NCBI RefSeq assembly: GCF_001294455.1
Contig: NZ_LIKT01000004.1
Span: forward strand, 1 to 64,000
From: Phaeobacter sp. 11ANDIMAR09
GTDB taxonomy: Bacteria; Pseudomonadota; Alphaproteobacteria; Rhodobacterales; Rhodobacteraceae
Length of the DNA stretch: 64,000 nt
Direction: 5' to 3'
The stretch's first letter is position 1. Every line of letters begins with the position of its first letter. Both the position numbers and the translations under genes were made by a program. Under the pieces are notes generated by a model, which worked only from the letters and a program-made list of their open reading frames with translations, searched no databases and had not been told where the DNA came from. Shown piece by piece: positions 45,913 to 55,353 of the stretch.

Positions 45913-46435
45913 ACAGGCCGCTGAAATCACTCTGCGCCCGGCGCGTCCCGAGGACGCGTCGAGCCTGGCGGCCCTGTCGATTGAGGTCTGGCTGGGCACC
46001 TATCTGCGCCGCGGCATCAATGGCTTTTTTGCCGATTACGTCTTTGCCGAGCTGACGCCCCAGCGCATGGCAGAACAACTGGATCGCGATACGGAACGTT
46101 TCATTGTCTCGCAAAATGCCGAGGGTATTGATGGTTTCATTCGTCTGACCCAGGGTCCGAAGCCGCCAAAAGGCAAGGGTTCGGCGCTCGAGATCTCCAC
46201 GCTCTATGTCCAGCCCCGTCACCACGGGCGCGGCCTGGGCCGGGCGCTGCTGCAGGCAGGACTCGCCCATGCCAATGCCTTGGGCGCGCGCCACCCCTGG
46301 CTCACCACCAATATTGAAAACACCCCGGCCATCGCCTTCTATCAGCGCCAGGGCTTTGCCATCACCGGGCGCACCCATTTCCAGATTGGCGATCAGGCCT
46401 ACCCTAATGAGGTTCTCACCTTTCAGGGCTACTGA
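45905..46435 (+). CDS. GNAT-family N-acetyltransferase
   Basis: 176 residues from GTG overlapping the end of hemE, so it is translated with hemE. The acetyl-CoA loop reads [17 protein letters not shown] (Q/RxxGxG/A), followed by [20 protein letters not shown], the GNAT motif B. Substrate unknown. Confidence 0.87.
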   Translation: MVEQAAEITLRPARPEDASSLAALSIEVWLGTYLRRGINGFFADYVFAELTPQRMAEQLDRDTERFIVSQNAEGIDGFIRLTQGPKPPKGKGSALEISTLYVQPRHHGRGLGRALLQAGLAHANALGARHPWLTTNIENTPAIAFYQRQGFAITGRTHFQIGDQAYPNEVLTFQGY

Positions 46436-46448
46436 CTCCTCATTTCAT

Positions 46449-46515
46449 TTGGCCAAAAATATCCCGGGGGAGCAGCCCCCGGAGGGCTGCGGGGGCAGCG
46501 CCCCTTTTGTTTTCC
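46449..46515. repeat. Twin-stem repeat of the roseobacter intergenic type
   Basis: AATATCCCGGGGGAGC is followed by GCAGCCCCCGGAGGGCTGC and GGGGGCAGCGCCCC, giving two nested GC hairpins and then a T-rich stretch. This arrangement is common between genes in Rhodobacterales and may act as terminator or mRNA stabiliser. It lies between the GNAT and the 53-residue gene. Confidence 0.6.
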
Positions 46516-46578
46516 TTGAAGTGGCCGACGATTTGCGGCATCACCGCCGCTACGCCAAACGGTAGCAAAGGTCGACAG

Positions 46579-46740
46579 ATGGATTACAGCAGAATGGGCG
46601 GCACGCGCATGGGCAGCAACACCCCTCGCCACGCCGAGCACAACGCCAAGGGAACCGCCAAGAACCCCTATGACCGCAAGGCCGACAAGGCGGCTCTTTT
46701 GGAGCGCATGAAGGCGGCGGCCAAGAAAAAAGAGGGCTGA
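46579..46740 (+). CDS. Small basic protein, 53 residues
   Basis: MDYSRMGGTRMGSNTPRHA then EHNAKGTAKNPYDRKADKAA and a lysine-rich helix (LLERMKAAAKKKEG). AAAGGTCG sits upstream and a perfect terminator overlaps the stop codon. The charge and disorder suggest a nucleic-acid- or ribosome-associated protein, but no family is recognised. The larger frame beginning at 46507 overlaps the repeat and is less likely. Confidence 0.6.
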   Translation: MDYSRMGGTRMGSNTPRHAEHNAKGTAKNPYDRKADKAALLERMKAAAKKKEG

Positions 46741-46753
46741 TCAGCCCTCTTTT
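46728..46753. terminator. Two-way terminator
   Basis: AAAAGAGGGCTGA/TCAGCCCTCTTTT is a perfect 13-base palindromic stem overlapping the stop of the small basic gene and facing the acyl-CoA dehydrogenase gene end, so it can close both transcripts. Confidence 0.8.
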
Positions 46754-46774
46754 CCGGCGCGCGCAATGGGCGGT

Positions 46775-47932
46775 TCACACCGTCAGGCTGCGGGCAATCA
46801 GTTCTTTCATGATCTCGTTAGAGCCACCGTAGATTTTTTGCACGCGGGCATCAGCATACATGGTCGAGATCGGGTATTCCGACATATAGCCGTAGCCACC
46901 AAAAAGCTGCAGGCATTCATCGATGCAGTCGCATTGCATCTGCGTCACCCACCATTTCGCCATTGAAGCCGTGGTGGCATCCAGCTCACCGCGCAGATGT
47001 TTGGCCACACAGTCATCCAGAAACACCCGTGCAATATGGGCCACGGTTTTCACCTCAGCCAGTTTGAACCGGGTGTTCTGCATCTCCAAAAGCGGCTTGC
47101 CAAAGGCGCGGCGCTCGGAGGTATAGGCGACGGTTTCCTCCAGCGCCTTTTCCATGGCGGCAGCCCCGCCCAGGGCCACCACCAGCCGTTCCTGCGGCAG
47201 GGATTTCATCAGCTGATAAAACCCTTGGCCCTCAGTCCCGCCCAGCAGGTTTTCCGGCGGCAGGCGCACATTGTCAAAAAACAGCTCGGAGGTGTCCTGG
47301 CTTTTCAGCCCCAGTTTCTCCAGATTGCGGCCCCGGGCAAAGCCCTCTGCCTCGGCGGTCTCCACCATCATCAGCGATATGCCCTTGGCGCCCAGGCTGG
47401 AGTCGGTCTTGGCCACCACAATGATCAGATCGGCCTGCTGCCCATTGGTGATAAAGGTCTTGGAGCCACTCAGCACATAGTCATTGCCCTCTGGCCGCGC
47501 CGTGGTCTTGATGTTTTGCAGATCAGATCCGGTGCCTGGTTCGGTCATGGCAATGGCGCAGACCATCTCTCCGCTGGCCATCTTGGGCAGCCAACGCTGT
47601 TTCTGGTCCTCGGTGCCGTAGTCAAGGATATATCCGGCACAGATCTGGCTATGCACCGAATTGCCAAAACCGGAGAACCCGGCGGCGCGGAATTGTTCGG
47701 TGGCAATCACCGCCTCATGGCGAAAATCCCCACCCATGCCGCCGTATTCTTCCGGAACGCTGGCGCAGAGAATGCCCATTTCACCGGCCCGGTTCCAGAA
47801 GTCGCGGTCGATATGGCCCTGTTTCTGCCAGCGTTCCTCATGCGGGACCATTTCCTTGGCAAAGAAGTCGCGCAGGGAGTCCTGCAGCATGGTCAGCTCG
47901 TCATCCATCCAGGGGGAGATATGGGAAGTCAT
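46775..47932 (-). CDS. Acyl-CoA dehydrogenase
   Basis: 385 residues with the full acyl-CoA dehydrogenase fold: CAIAMTEPGTGSDLQNIKT (FAD/substrate loop), GLKSQDTSELFFDNVRLP and the FAD signature QLFGGYGYMSEYPISTMYAD in its last third. It would oxidise an acyl-CoA to the 2,3-enoyl-CoA, passing electrons to electron-transfer flavoprotein. Last gene of a six-gene leftward operon, five bases after the racemase. The operon suggests a 2-methyl-branched substrate. Confidence 0.93.
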   Translation of the reverse strand: MTSHISPWMDDELTMLQDSLRDFFAKEMVPHEERWQKQGHIDRDFWNRAGEMGILCASVPEEYGGMGGDFRHEAVIATEQFRAAGFSGFGNSVHSQICAGYILDYGTEDQKQRWLPKMASGEMVCAIAMTEPGTGSDLQNIKTTARPEGNDYVLSGSKTFITNGQQADLIIVVAKTDSSLGAKGISLMMVETAEAEGFARGRNLEKLGLKSQDTSELFFDNVRLPPENLLGGTEGQGFYQLMKSLPQERLVVALGGAAAMEKALEETVAYTSERRAFGKPLLEMQNTRFKLAEVKTVAHIARVFLDDCVAKHLRGELDATTASMAKWWVTQMQCDCIDECLQLFGGYGYMSEYPISTMYADARVQKIYGGSNEIMKELIARSLTV

Positions 47933-47937
47933 CGGGG

Positions 47938-49029
47938 TTATTCCTTGTAAAGACCAAGTTCGGCCAGAATTTCACGGCTGTGCTGGCCACGTTCCGGGCT
48001 GGCCTGGGGGTGCCAGGCTGGGGCGTGATCAAAGCGGGGGGCAGGGCTGGCCTGCAACACACCCTCCTGCTCAACCCAGGTGCCGCGCGCATTCATCGGA
48101 TGGGTCAGGGCTTCATCCGGGCTCAGCACTGGGGCAACGCAGGCGTCCGATCCATCAAACAGCGCCGCCCAATGGGCGCGGGGTTCACTGGCAAAGATCC
48201 CGGCCAGACGCCCGGTCAGCGTGGGCCAGAGGCTCTTGTCGAACTGGCGTTTGAAATCTGCATCCTCGCTCAGCCCGATGAATTGCAGGAACTGAGCATA
48301 GAACTTCGGCTCCAGGCATTGCACGGTCATATAGCCGCCATCGGCGCAGGCATAGGAGCGGCTCCAGTGCGGGCCATCCAGCAAGTTCTGACCGCGTGTC
48401 TCGCCAAAGCCGCCGGCCTGACGGATGCTCATCAAGAGGTTCATCATATGGGCGGAGCCATCATAGATAGCGGCATCCACCACTGTGCCGATCCCGCTGG
48501 TTTTGGCGCGCAGCAATCCCGCCAGCATGCCAGCGACCAGATACATTGCGCCGCCGCCGATATCGCCGACCAGCGTGGCGGGGGTCAGTGGTGTATCGCC
48601 GGGGGTGGAGGCATACCAGAGCGCGCCGGAAAGCGAGATATAGTTCAGATCATGCCCGGCGGTTTCCGACAGGGCGCTGTCCTGACCCCAGCCGGTCATG
48701 CGGCCAAAGACCAGATCCGGGTTAACCGCATGGCACGCGTCGGGACCGATGCCGAGGCGTTCCATCACCCCGGGGCGAAATCCTTCGATCAGCCCATCGG
48801 CGGTGGCGACCAGGGCGAGGAACACCTTGATGTCTTCGGGATCTTTCAGGTCCAGCTCGATCGAGCGCTTGCCGCGATCCAGCACTGAGCGTTCTGGCAT
48901 GCCCGGTGTGACGCCGCCGCCCTTGCGGTGGACGCAGATCACATCGGCACCCATGTCGGCCAGCCACATGGCGGCAAAAGGGCCGGGGCCAAGGCCCTCT
49001 ACTTCGATAATGCGGATGCCTTTGAGCAT
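47938..49029 (-). CDS. Alpha-methylacyl-CoA racemase (CaiB/BaiF family)
   Basis: 363 residues from MLKGIRIIEVEGLGPGPFAA with AGGAGA upstream. Features matching the racemase branch rather than CoA transferases: GPGPFAAMWLADMGADV, MTGWGQDS, GHDLNYISLSGAL (catalytic histidine), LVGDIGGGAM (catalytic aspartate), LEPKFY (glutamate) and SDACVAPVL. The enzyme inverts the 2-methyl centre of branched acyl-CoAs so that beta-oxidation can proceed. A hairpin repeat lies between it and the SDR gene. It directly precedes the acyl-CoA dehydrogenase. Confidence 0.88.
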   Translation of the reverse strand: MLKGIRIIEVEGLGPGPFAAMWLADMGADVICVHRKGGGVTPGMPERSVLDRGKRSIELDLKDPEDIKVFLALVATADGLIEGFRPGVMERLGIGPDACHAVNPDLVFGRMTGWGQDSALSETAGHDLNYISLSGALWYASTPGDTPLTPATLVGDIGGGAMYLVAGMLAGLLRAKTSGIGTVVDAAIYDGSAHMMNLLMSIRQAGGFGETRGQNLLDGPHWSRSYACADGGYMTVQCLEPKFYAQFLQFIGLSEDADFKRQFDKSLWPTLTGRLAGIFASEPRAHWAALFDGSDACVAPVLSPDEALTHPMNARGTWVEQEGVLQASPAPRFDHAPAWHPQASPERGQHSREILAELGLYKE

Positions 49030-49044
49030 AGTATTCTCCTGTCT

Positions 49045-49145
49045 GGCCTGGCGGAGTGCCGGGCAGCCCCCGACCGCCCCCGTCAAACCGGAGGTTTGCC
49101 TCCGGCAAAGGGGCGGGGGCTTCACCCCCACCCGCGGTCAGGCAC
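49045..49145. repeat. Composite hairpin repeat (copy 2)
   Basis: CCTGGC/GCCGGG, then CGACCGCCCCC paired with GGGGCGGGGGC around an inner AAACCGGAGG-TTTGCCTCCGG pair. It has the same plan as the copies at 15024, 50017 and 52972 and fills the racemase-SDR gap within the operon. Confidence 0.6.
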
Positions 49146-49157
49146 TGTCCTTGGGGT

Positions 49158-49982
49158 TTACGCCGTAAGCCCACCGCCAACGATGAGGGTCTGGCCGGAA
49201 ACGTAATTGCTTTCTGGGATGCAGAACAGATAGACGCCGCCTGCGGCTTCCTCGGGGGTGCCCGCGCGGCCAATCGGGATCATCATCTCAAAGCCTTTGA
49301 CCACTTTCTTGGGAATACCGATACCCACGGTGTTGCCCTCGACCTCGATGGATTTTTTCTCATCCGTGGCCTCGGTCAGGCGGGTGGAGATCATGCCAAA
49401 GGCGACGGCATTGACGTTGACCTTGTAGCGGCCCCATTCCTTGGCCATGGTTTTGGTCATGCCAACAATCCCCGCCTTGGCCGAAGAGTAATTGGCCTGT
49501 CCCGCATTGCCGCCGGTGCCGGCAATCGACGAAATATTCACCACCTTGCGAAAGACCTCGCGCCCCTCGGAGGCTTCAATAGCGGCCTGTTCTGCAATAA
49601 AGGGGGCTGCAGCGCGCAGGATTTGGAAGGGGGCTTTCAGGTGCACGTCGATCATCGCGTCGAACTGCTGGTCGGTCATTTTGCCGATAAAGCTGTCCCA
49701 GGTGTAGCCGGCATTGTTGACGATGATGTCCACGCCGCCAAATCTGTCGATCCCTGCCTGGATGAAATCATTGGCAAAGCCGGGCGCAGTAACCGAGCCG
49801 GGAATGGCCAGGGCCTTGCCGCCCATGGCTTCGATTTCACTCACAACCGCCTGCGCGGGTTCCACATCAAGATCATTGAGCACCACATTGGCGCCGTCGC
49901 CTGCCAGTTTCAGCGCGATGGAGCGGCCAATGCCACGTCCGGCGCCGGTGATATAGGCTGTCTTGCCTGCGAGTTTTGTCAT
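49158..49982 (-). CDS. SDR-family 3-hydroxyacyl-CoA dehydrogenase (FabG-like)
   Basis: 274 residues from MTKLAGKTAYITGAGRGIG, chosen over a start three codons earlier because GGGA is better spaced. TGAGRGIG (cofactor), NNAGY, VNISSIAGTGGNAGQANYSSAKAG (Ser-Tyr-Lys intact) are present. In the operon it should oxidise the 3-hydroxyacyl-CoA; a ketoreductase role cannot be excluded. Confidence 0.9.
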   Translation of the reverse strand: MTKLAGKTAYITGAGRGIGRSIALKLAGDGANVVLNDLDVEPAQAVVSEIEAMGGKALAIPGSVTAPGFANDFIQAGIDRFGGVDIIVNNAGYTWDSFIGKMTDQQFDAMIDVHLKAPFQILRAAAPFIAEQAAIEASEGREVFRKVVNISSIAGTGGNAGQANYSSAKAGIVGMTKTMAKEWGRYKVNVNAVAFGMISTRLTEATDEKKSIEVEGNTVGIGIPKKVVKGFEMMIPIGRAGTPEEAAGGVYLFCIPESNYVSGQTLIVGGGLTA

Positions 49983-50016
49983 GGTTTGCATCCCAGTTTG
50001 TTCTCAGTTGAGGGTC

Positions 50017-50068
50017 CACCCGGCCTATGGCCGGGTAGCGCCCGTACGCCCGCAGAGGGGCTTTTGAT
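50017..50068. repeat. Composite hairpin repeat (copy 3)
   Basis: CACCCGGCC-TAT-GGCCGGGT followed by GCGCCCGTACGCCC and GGGGC. Same order as the other copies, placed between the MaoC gene and the SDR gene in the same operon. Confidence 0.55.
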
Positions 50069-50072
50069 GTCG

Positions 50073-50495
50073 CTAGGGCAGCTCGACCAGCGCCTTGCCT
50101 GCCAGCTTTACCTCGCCGTTCTGATCGGTGGCCTCAACCTCCAGAGCCACCAGATTGCCATGGCGTTTCTCCACCACACGGCCGGTGCAGGTTACCACCG
50201 CATGGATCTGGGTGATGGCCACAAAACGGGTCGAGAATTCCCGCACAGCGGTCTGCGGCACCCAGGCGGTCAGCAGGTGACCCAGATAGGCCATGTTCAA
50301 CATGCCATGGGCAAAAACATCCGGCATGCCGGCCGCCTTGGAAAAATCAATGTCGATATGGATCGGGTTGTGATCGCCCGAGGCCCCGGCAAAGAGCGCC
50401 AGGGTGGTGCGGCTGATGGCGCGCTGGCTGACAGCAGGCAGCTCATCCCCAACCTGAACCGAGGCAAAGGTCACTGTGTTTTCAACGCTGCTCAT
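50073..50495 (-). CDS. MaoC-type enoyl-CoA hydratase, catalytic subunit
   Basis: 140 residues with a hot-dog fold and the R-hydratase motif FAGASGDHNPIHIDIDFSK followed by VFAHGML, carrying the catalytic aspartate and histidine. Overlaps the preceding gene by four bases. It probably pairs with that gene product as a two-subunit hydratase, adding water to the 2-enoyl-CoA. Confidence 0.87.
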   Translation of the reverse strand: MSSVENTVTFASVQVGDELPAVSQRAISRTTLALFAGASGDHNPIHIDIDFSKAAGMPDVFAHGMLNMAYLGHLLTAWVPQTAVREFSTRFVAITQIHAVVTCTGRVVEKRHGNLVALEVEATDQNGEVKLAGKALVELP

Positions 50496-50938
50496 TTTGG
50501 GTTCCTCACAACAATGGTGCGGGTCATGGAGCCCAGGTCTTCGCCCAACTGGTTCTGCGCGTTGGTTTCCAGGATGACAAACTCCATCGCGCCGCCCTTC
50601 TTGTCGTAGATATCCACGACCTTGCTGATCAGGGTGACCTCATCCCCGGCGCAGATTGGAACCCCATAGGTAAAGGCCTGCTCGCCGTGCAAGACATGGG
50701 CCAGTTCGATCTTCATCTCATTGATGAAATAGAACGGGTCGTCCCGCTCCAGATCCAGTGTGAAGACAAAGGTCAACGGCGCGGGAATGTCGCGATAGCC
50801 CGCCGCCTGTGCTGCGGCGCTGTCCCAATAGATCGGGTCGCGCTGTCCGGTGGCACGGGCAAAGGCCCGCAGGCGGCCGGCCTCCACCCCTGTTATCAGC
50901 GGTGGAAAACTGCGGCCAATGAAGGATCTGTCAATCAT
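50492..50938 (-). CDS. MaoC-like N-terminal-type hydratase subunit
   Basis: 148 residues of the FAS1-like/MaoC-N type hot-dog fold: IGRSFPPLITGVEAGRLRAFARA, RDPIYWDSAAAQAAGYRDIP and a double hot-dog continuation with ELAHVLHGEQAFTY. Such proteins lack the full catalytic motif and act as the partner of a MaoC subunit, as in HadA/HadB and ChsH1/ChsH2 pairs. Coupled to the catalytic subunit by a four-base overlap. Confidence 0.85.
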   Translation of the reverse strand: MIDRSFIGRSFPPLITGVEAGRLRAFARATGQRDPIYWDSAAAQAAGYRDIPAPLTFVFTLDLERDDPFYFINEMKIELAHVLHGEQAFTYGVPICAGDEVTLISKVVDIYDKKGGAMEFVILETNAQNQLGEDLGSMTRTIVVRNPK

Positions 50939-50949
50939 GCGCTGTCCCC

Positions 50950-52134
50950 TCAGGCGGCTTGGTACAGCGTAACAACGCAGGCGCCGCCGAGCCCGAGGTT
51001 GTGCTGCAGAGCGGTGCGAGCGCCCTCAACCTGCGTAGCGCCTGCGGTGCCGCGCAATTGCCGTGTCAGCTCGTAGCACTGGGCCAGTCCGGTGGCCCCC
51101 AGCGGGTGGCCTTTGGACAAGAGGCCGCCCGAGGGGTTGGTCACATATTTGCCGCCATAGGTATTGTTGCCATCCGCGATAAACTTGCTGGCACCTCCCT
51201 CGGGGCAAAGCCCCAGACCCTCATAAGTGATCATCTCATTATGGGCAAAACAGTCGTGCAGCTCGACCACATCAACATCATCAATCGCAATGCCGGTCTG
51301 TTCCTGCACCTGTTTGGCAGCGGCAGCCGTCATGTCATAGCCAACCAGCTGCATCATGTCGTGGGCCTCAAACGTCGAGGCGTAATCGGTGGTCATTGAC
51401 TGACCTTTGATACGTACCGCCTGATTGAGCCCGTGTTTCTTGGCGTAATCTTCGCTGACGATAATGGCTGCTGCGGCACCACAGGTGGGCGGACAGGCCA
51501 TTAGCCGGGTCATGACGCCCTCCCAGATCGTCGGGCTTTGCAATACGTCCTCGGGCGTGAGCTCCTGGCGGAACAGGGCCAGTGGGTTGTTCACCGCATG
51601 ACGGCTGGCCTTGGCCCGGATGCGGGCCAGGTCGGTGAGCGAGGAGCCGTGTTTCTCCATGTGAGATTTGCCTGCCCCGCCAAAATAGCGCAGCGCCAGT
51701 GGGATTTCAGGATGGCCGACCAGATCGTCGGTTTCCGCGTCAAAGGCATCAAAGGGACTGGGGCGGTCGGTCCAATGCGACGTCAGCGCACCGGGCTGCA
51801 TATGTTCGAACCCCAGGGCCAGCGCCACGTCCACGGCACCGGACTGCACCGCCTGGCGCGCCATGAACAGCGCGGTTGAGCCGGTCGAGCAGTTGTTGTT
51901 CACATTCATCACTGGAATGCCGGTCATGCCAACCTTGTAGAGCACCGCTTGCCCGCAGGTGCTGTCACCATAGACATAGCCTGCATAGGCCTGCTGAACC
52001 GCATCATAGGGCAGGCCCGCATCGGCAAGCGCATCGCGCAGCGCGGCGGCTCCCATTTCGGTATAGGGGGCGTTTTGACCCGGCTTGGCAAATTTGGTCA
52101 TGCCCACTCCGGCAACCAGTACCTCTGATGACAT
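50950..52134 (-). CDS. SCPx-type 3-oxoacyl-CoA thiolase
   Basis: 394 residues. Active-site cysteine in NNNCSTGSTALFMARQA, ELHDCFAHNEMITYEGLGLCPEG and NPSGGLLSKGHPLGATGLAQ (in two parts) follow, then LQHNLGLGGACVVTLYQ. These are hallmarks of the sterol-carrier-protein-X thiolase group rather than FadA, cleaving 2-methyl-3-oxoacyl-CoAs to a shortened acyl-CoA and propionyl-CoA. First gene of the leftward operon, divergent from the TetR regulator by about 200 bases. Confidence 0.88.
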   Translation of the reverse strand: MSSEVLVAGVGMTKFAKPGQNAPYTEMGAAALRDALADAGLPYDAVQQAYAGYVYGDSTCGQAVLYKVGMTGIPVMNVNNNCSTGSTALFMARQAVQSGAVDVALALGFEHMQPGALTSHWTDRPSPFDAFDAETDDLVGHPEIPLALRYFGGAGKSHMEKHGSSLTDLARIRAKASRHAVNNPLALFRQELTPEDVLQSPTIWEGVMTRLMACPPTCGAAAAIIVSEDYAKKHGLNQAVRIKGQSMTTDYASTFEAHDMMQLVGYDMTAAAAKQVQEQTGIAIDDVDVVELHDCFAHNEMITYEGLGLCPEGGASKFIADGNNTYGGKYVTNPSGGLLSKGHPLGATGLAQCYELTRQLRGTAGATQVEGARTALQHNLGLGGACVVTLYQAA

Positions 52135-52330
52135 TGGTCTCTCTCCTTGCTGCAGTTTGCGACGCAGATGCTGCGCTTTGGCGAATTTACACTTCTGGGT
52201 TACTGTTTGCCGGGGCTGGGCAAGAGGTCAAGTTTGATGTAACTGATGGGTGTAATTACCGGGCGTCATATGGTCCTCAAGCGGGAAGGTGGATCGGTGT
52301 CGGAGAGTTTGTGAAGCGTGGAGCGGCAGT

Positions 52331-52951
52331 ATGAGCAACAGGAGCTGGACCACATCCGGGGTGTGTCGCGAGGGTCGGCGCGAAGCCAAGCGGCAGGCGG
52401 TTTTGCAGGCTGGGGCGAGGCTGTTCAATGACCACGGGTACGAGCAGACCTCGCTGGAAGACATCGCGGCGGCGCTCAAGATCACCAAGCGCACCATTTA
52501 TTACTATGTGCAGAGCAAAGAGGACATTCTCTTTGGCTGCCATCAGCAAGGGCTGGGGGTCCTGGGTGAAACCATGGCGCAAAGCCAGAACCCCGACCTG
52601 CCGGTTCTCGAGCGGATTGCGCTGCTGATCCGGGGCTATTGTGCTTGGGTCTCGTCGGATCTAGGGGCAACCATCGCCATGGTGCGCGAACACAGCCTCT
52701 CGCCTGAGCGTCGCCAGGCCCTGCGCGCCAGCAAGGCAGAGGTTGATTTTCAACTGCGCAGCCTGATCAAACAGGGCGTGGCCGAGGGCCGCCTGCGGCC
52801 CTGTGATCCCAAACTGGTGGCAGCTGCGGTCTTTGGGGCCTTGAACTGGATCCCCCATTGGAACCGGGTGGCAGATCCGGTGCCGCAGGAACAGATCGCC
52901 GAGCAATATCTGCACTTGGTGATGCAGGGCATGGTGCCCGCCAGGGATTGA
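52331..52951 (+). CDS. TetR-family regulator of the acyl-CoA operon
   Basis: 206 residues from MSNRSWTTSGVCREG with GGAG upstream. Helix-turn-helix: AVLQAGARLFNDHGYEQTSLEDIAAALKITKRTIYYYVQSKEDIL in parts, then an all-helical ligand domain ending HLVMQGMVPARD. Such FadR/KstR2-like repressors usually bind acyl-CoA esters. It faces the thiolase gene, so it should repress the operon until substrate arrives. Confidence 0.9.
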   Translation: MSNRSWTTSGVCREGRREAKRQAVLQAGARLFNDHGYEQTSLEDIAAALKITKRTIYYYVQSKEDILFGCHQQGLGVLGETMAQSQNPDLPVLERIALLIRGYCAWVSSDLGATIAMVREHSLSPERRQALRASKAEVDFQLRSLIKQGVAEGRLRPCDPKLVAAAVFGALNWIPHWNRVADPVPQEQIAEQYLHLVMQGMVPARD

Positions 52952-52971
52952 GGGACGAGTACTTATCTAAC

Positions 52972-53048
52972 TGGCCCGGCTGTCAGGCCGGGCCGCGCCT
53001 GACCTTCCCCCTGGGAAGGCGCTTTGCACCTACCCAAGGTCAGGCGCC
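52972..53048. repeat. Composite hairpin repeat (copy 4)
   Basis: GGCCCGGC-TGTCA-GGCCGGGCC followed by GCGCCTGACCTT paired at a distance with AAGGTCAGGCGC. It lies after the TetR gene and before the convergent AraC gene. Confidence 0.6.
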
Positions 53049-53095
53049 TCCCTCAGTCTGGTTCTGCATCAGGGGAGGGCAGTCCTTGCGACACA

Positions 53096-53956
53096 CTATC
53101 TCTCCCCGCCCACCTGCTGACGAAACAGTCTGGGCGGGGTGCCGGTTCCCTTGGCAAAGACTCGGCTGAAATGGGCGGGGTCGGAAAACCCCAGATCATA
53201 GGCAATCTGGGCGGCACTCAAATCGGTATAGATCAGCATCCGACGCGCCTCGCGCAGCATGCGTTCATTGATCAGCTGAGATGCGGATTGCCCGGCGGAT
53301 TTATGGGCAATTCGGTTGAGATGGGTCGGCGAGATCGCCAGATCACGGGCATAGTCTGCCAATGGGCGGCGTTTGCGAAAATCCCGCTCGATCAGCGCCT
53401 CAAAGCGGGTAAACAACGGGTTTCCGGTGCGATGCTGATTGGCGCTGTCCGCATCAAAAATGGCGCGGGACGCCAGGCCGATCAGCGCCCCTGCCAAGGA
53501 TCGCAGCACCTGGGCGCGGGCAAAATCCTGCCGGTGGTATTCATCAAACAGATGTTCCGCCAGTGCTCTGAGTGCGGCGGGCAGCGGCAGCACTGCGGGC
53601 TGTTCCAGTGGTGCCCGCACGCCTTCACTGGCCTGAATGCAGTGATCCAGAAGATCCGAGGTCAGCGTCACCACCCAGCCATGGGTGTCCGGCGCAAAAT
53701 CATACCCATGCACCACGCCGCGGGGAATGTTCACAAAACTACCGGTGGGAACGGGCTGGGTTTTGCCGTCGATATCTGCCGTTCCCTTGCCCTTGGTCAG
53801 GAACAATAGCTGGTGCAGTCTTGCGTGACGATGCGCCTTGAGCTGCCAGTCATGCAGGGCTGAGCGCGAGCGGATGGTTTCCACATGCAGCACATCCGCC
53901 AGCTCAGCGGTTTCGCCAAACAGGTTGTAGCTGCTGATTTGAGAGGCCTGAGACAT
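53096..53956 (-). CDS. pobR: AraC-family regulator, PobR-type
   Basis: 286 residues from MSQASQISSYNLFGE (a start five codons upstream is possible). A cupin-like N-terminal domain (LHQLLFLTKGKGTADIDG) binds the effector; two C-terminal helix-turn-helix motifs contain DLAISPTHLNRIA and QIAYDLGFSDPAHFSRVF. Divergent from pobA, so it should activate it with 4-hydroxybenzoate. The name follows this arrangement and is inferred. Confidence 0.85.
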   Translation of the reverse strand: MSQASQISSYNLFGETAELADVLHVETIRSRSALHDWQLKAHRHARLHQLLFLTKGKGTADIDGKTQPVPTGSFVNIPRGVVHGYDFAPDTHGWVVTLTSDLLDHCIQASEGVRAPLEQPAVLPLPAALRALAEHLFDEYHRQDFARAQVLRSLAGALIGLASRAIFDADSANQHRTGNPLFTRFEALIERDFRKRRPLADYARDLAISPTHLNRIAHKSAGQSASQLINERMLREARRMLIYTDLSAAQIAYDLGFSDPAHFSRVFAKGTGTPPRLFRQQVGGER

Positions 53957-54022
53957 GTGTGATATGTACAAGAACTTGCGCAGTCAGTCCATTCGCAAAG
54001 CGGTCTTTGCACTGCATATTAG

Positions 54023-55255
<1,233 letters not shown>

Positions 55256-55353
55256 GCAATCTGACGCCACGTAGGCCAGCTCATCCCCGGCCTGCAGGGG
55301 CTGGCGGCATCTGCAAACCCGTGGTTTCCTTCCCGCAAACGAGGGAGAGAGAC

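Noticed and set aside
46997-47950. 317-codon plus-strand ORF opposite the acyl-CoA dehydrogenase
   Set aside because: Complete antisense overlap with a clear enzyme gene and no recognisable domain.
49056-50609. 517-codon plus-strand ORF across the SDR and MaoC genes
   Set aside because: Antisense to two recognisable genes and a hairpin repeat; histidine/glycine-rich composition is typical of a reverse-strand shadow.
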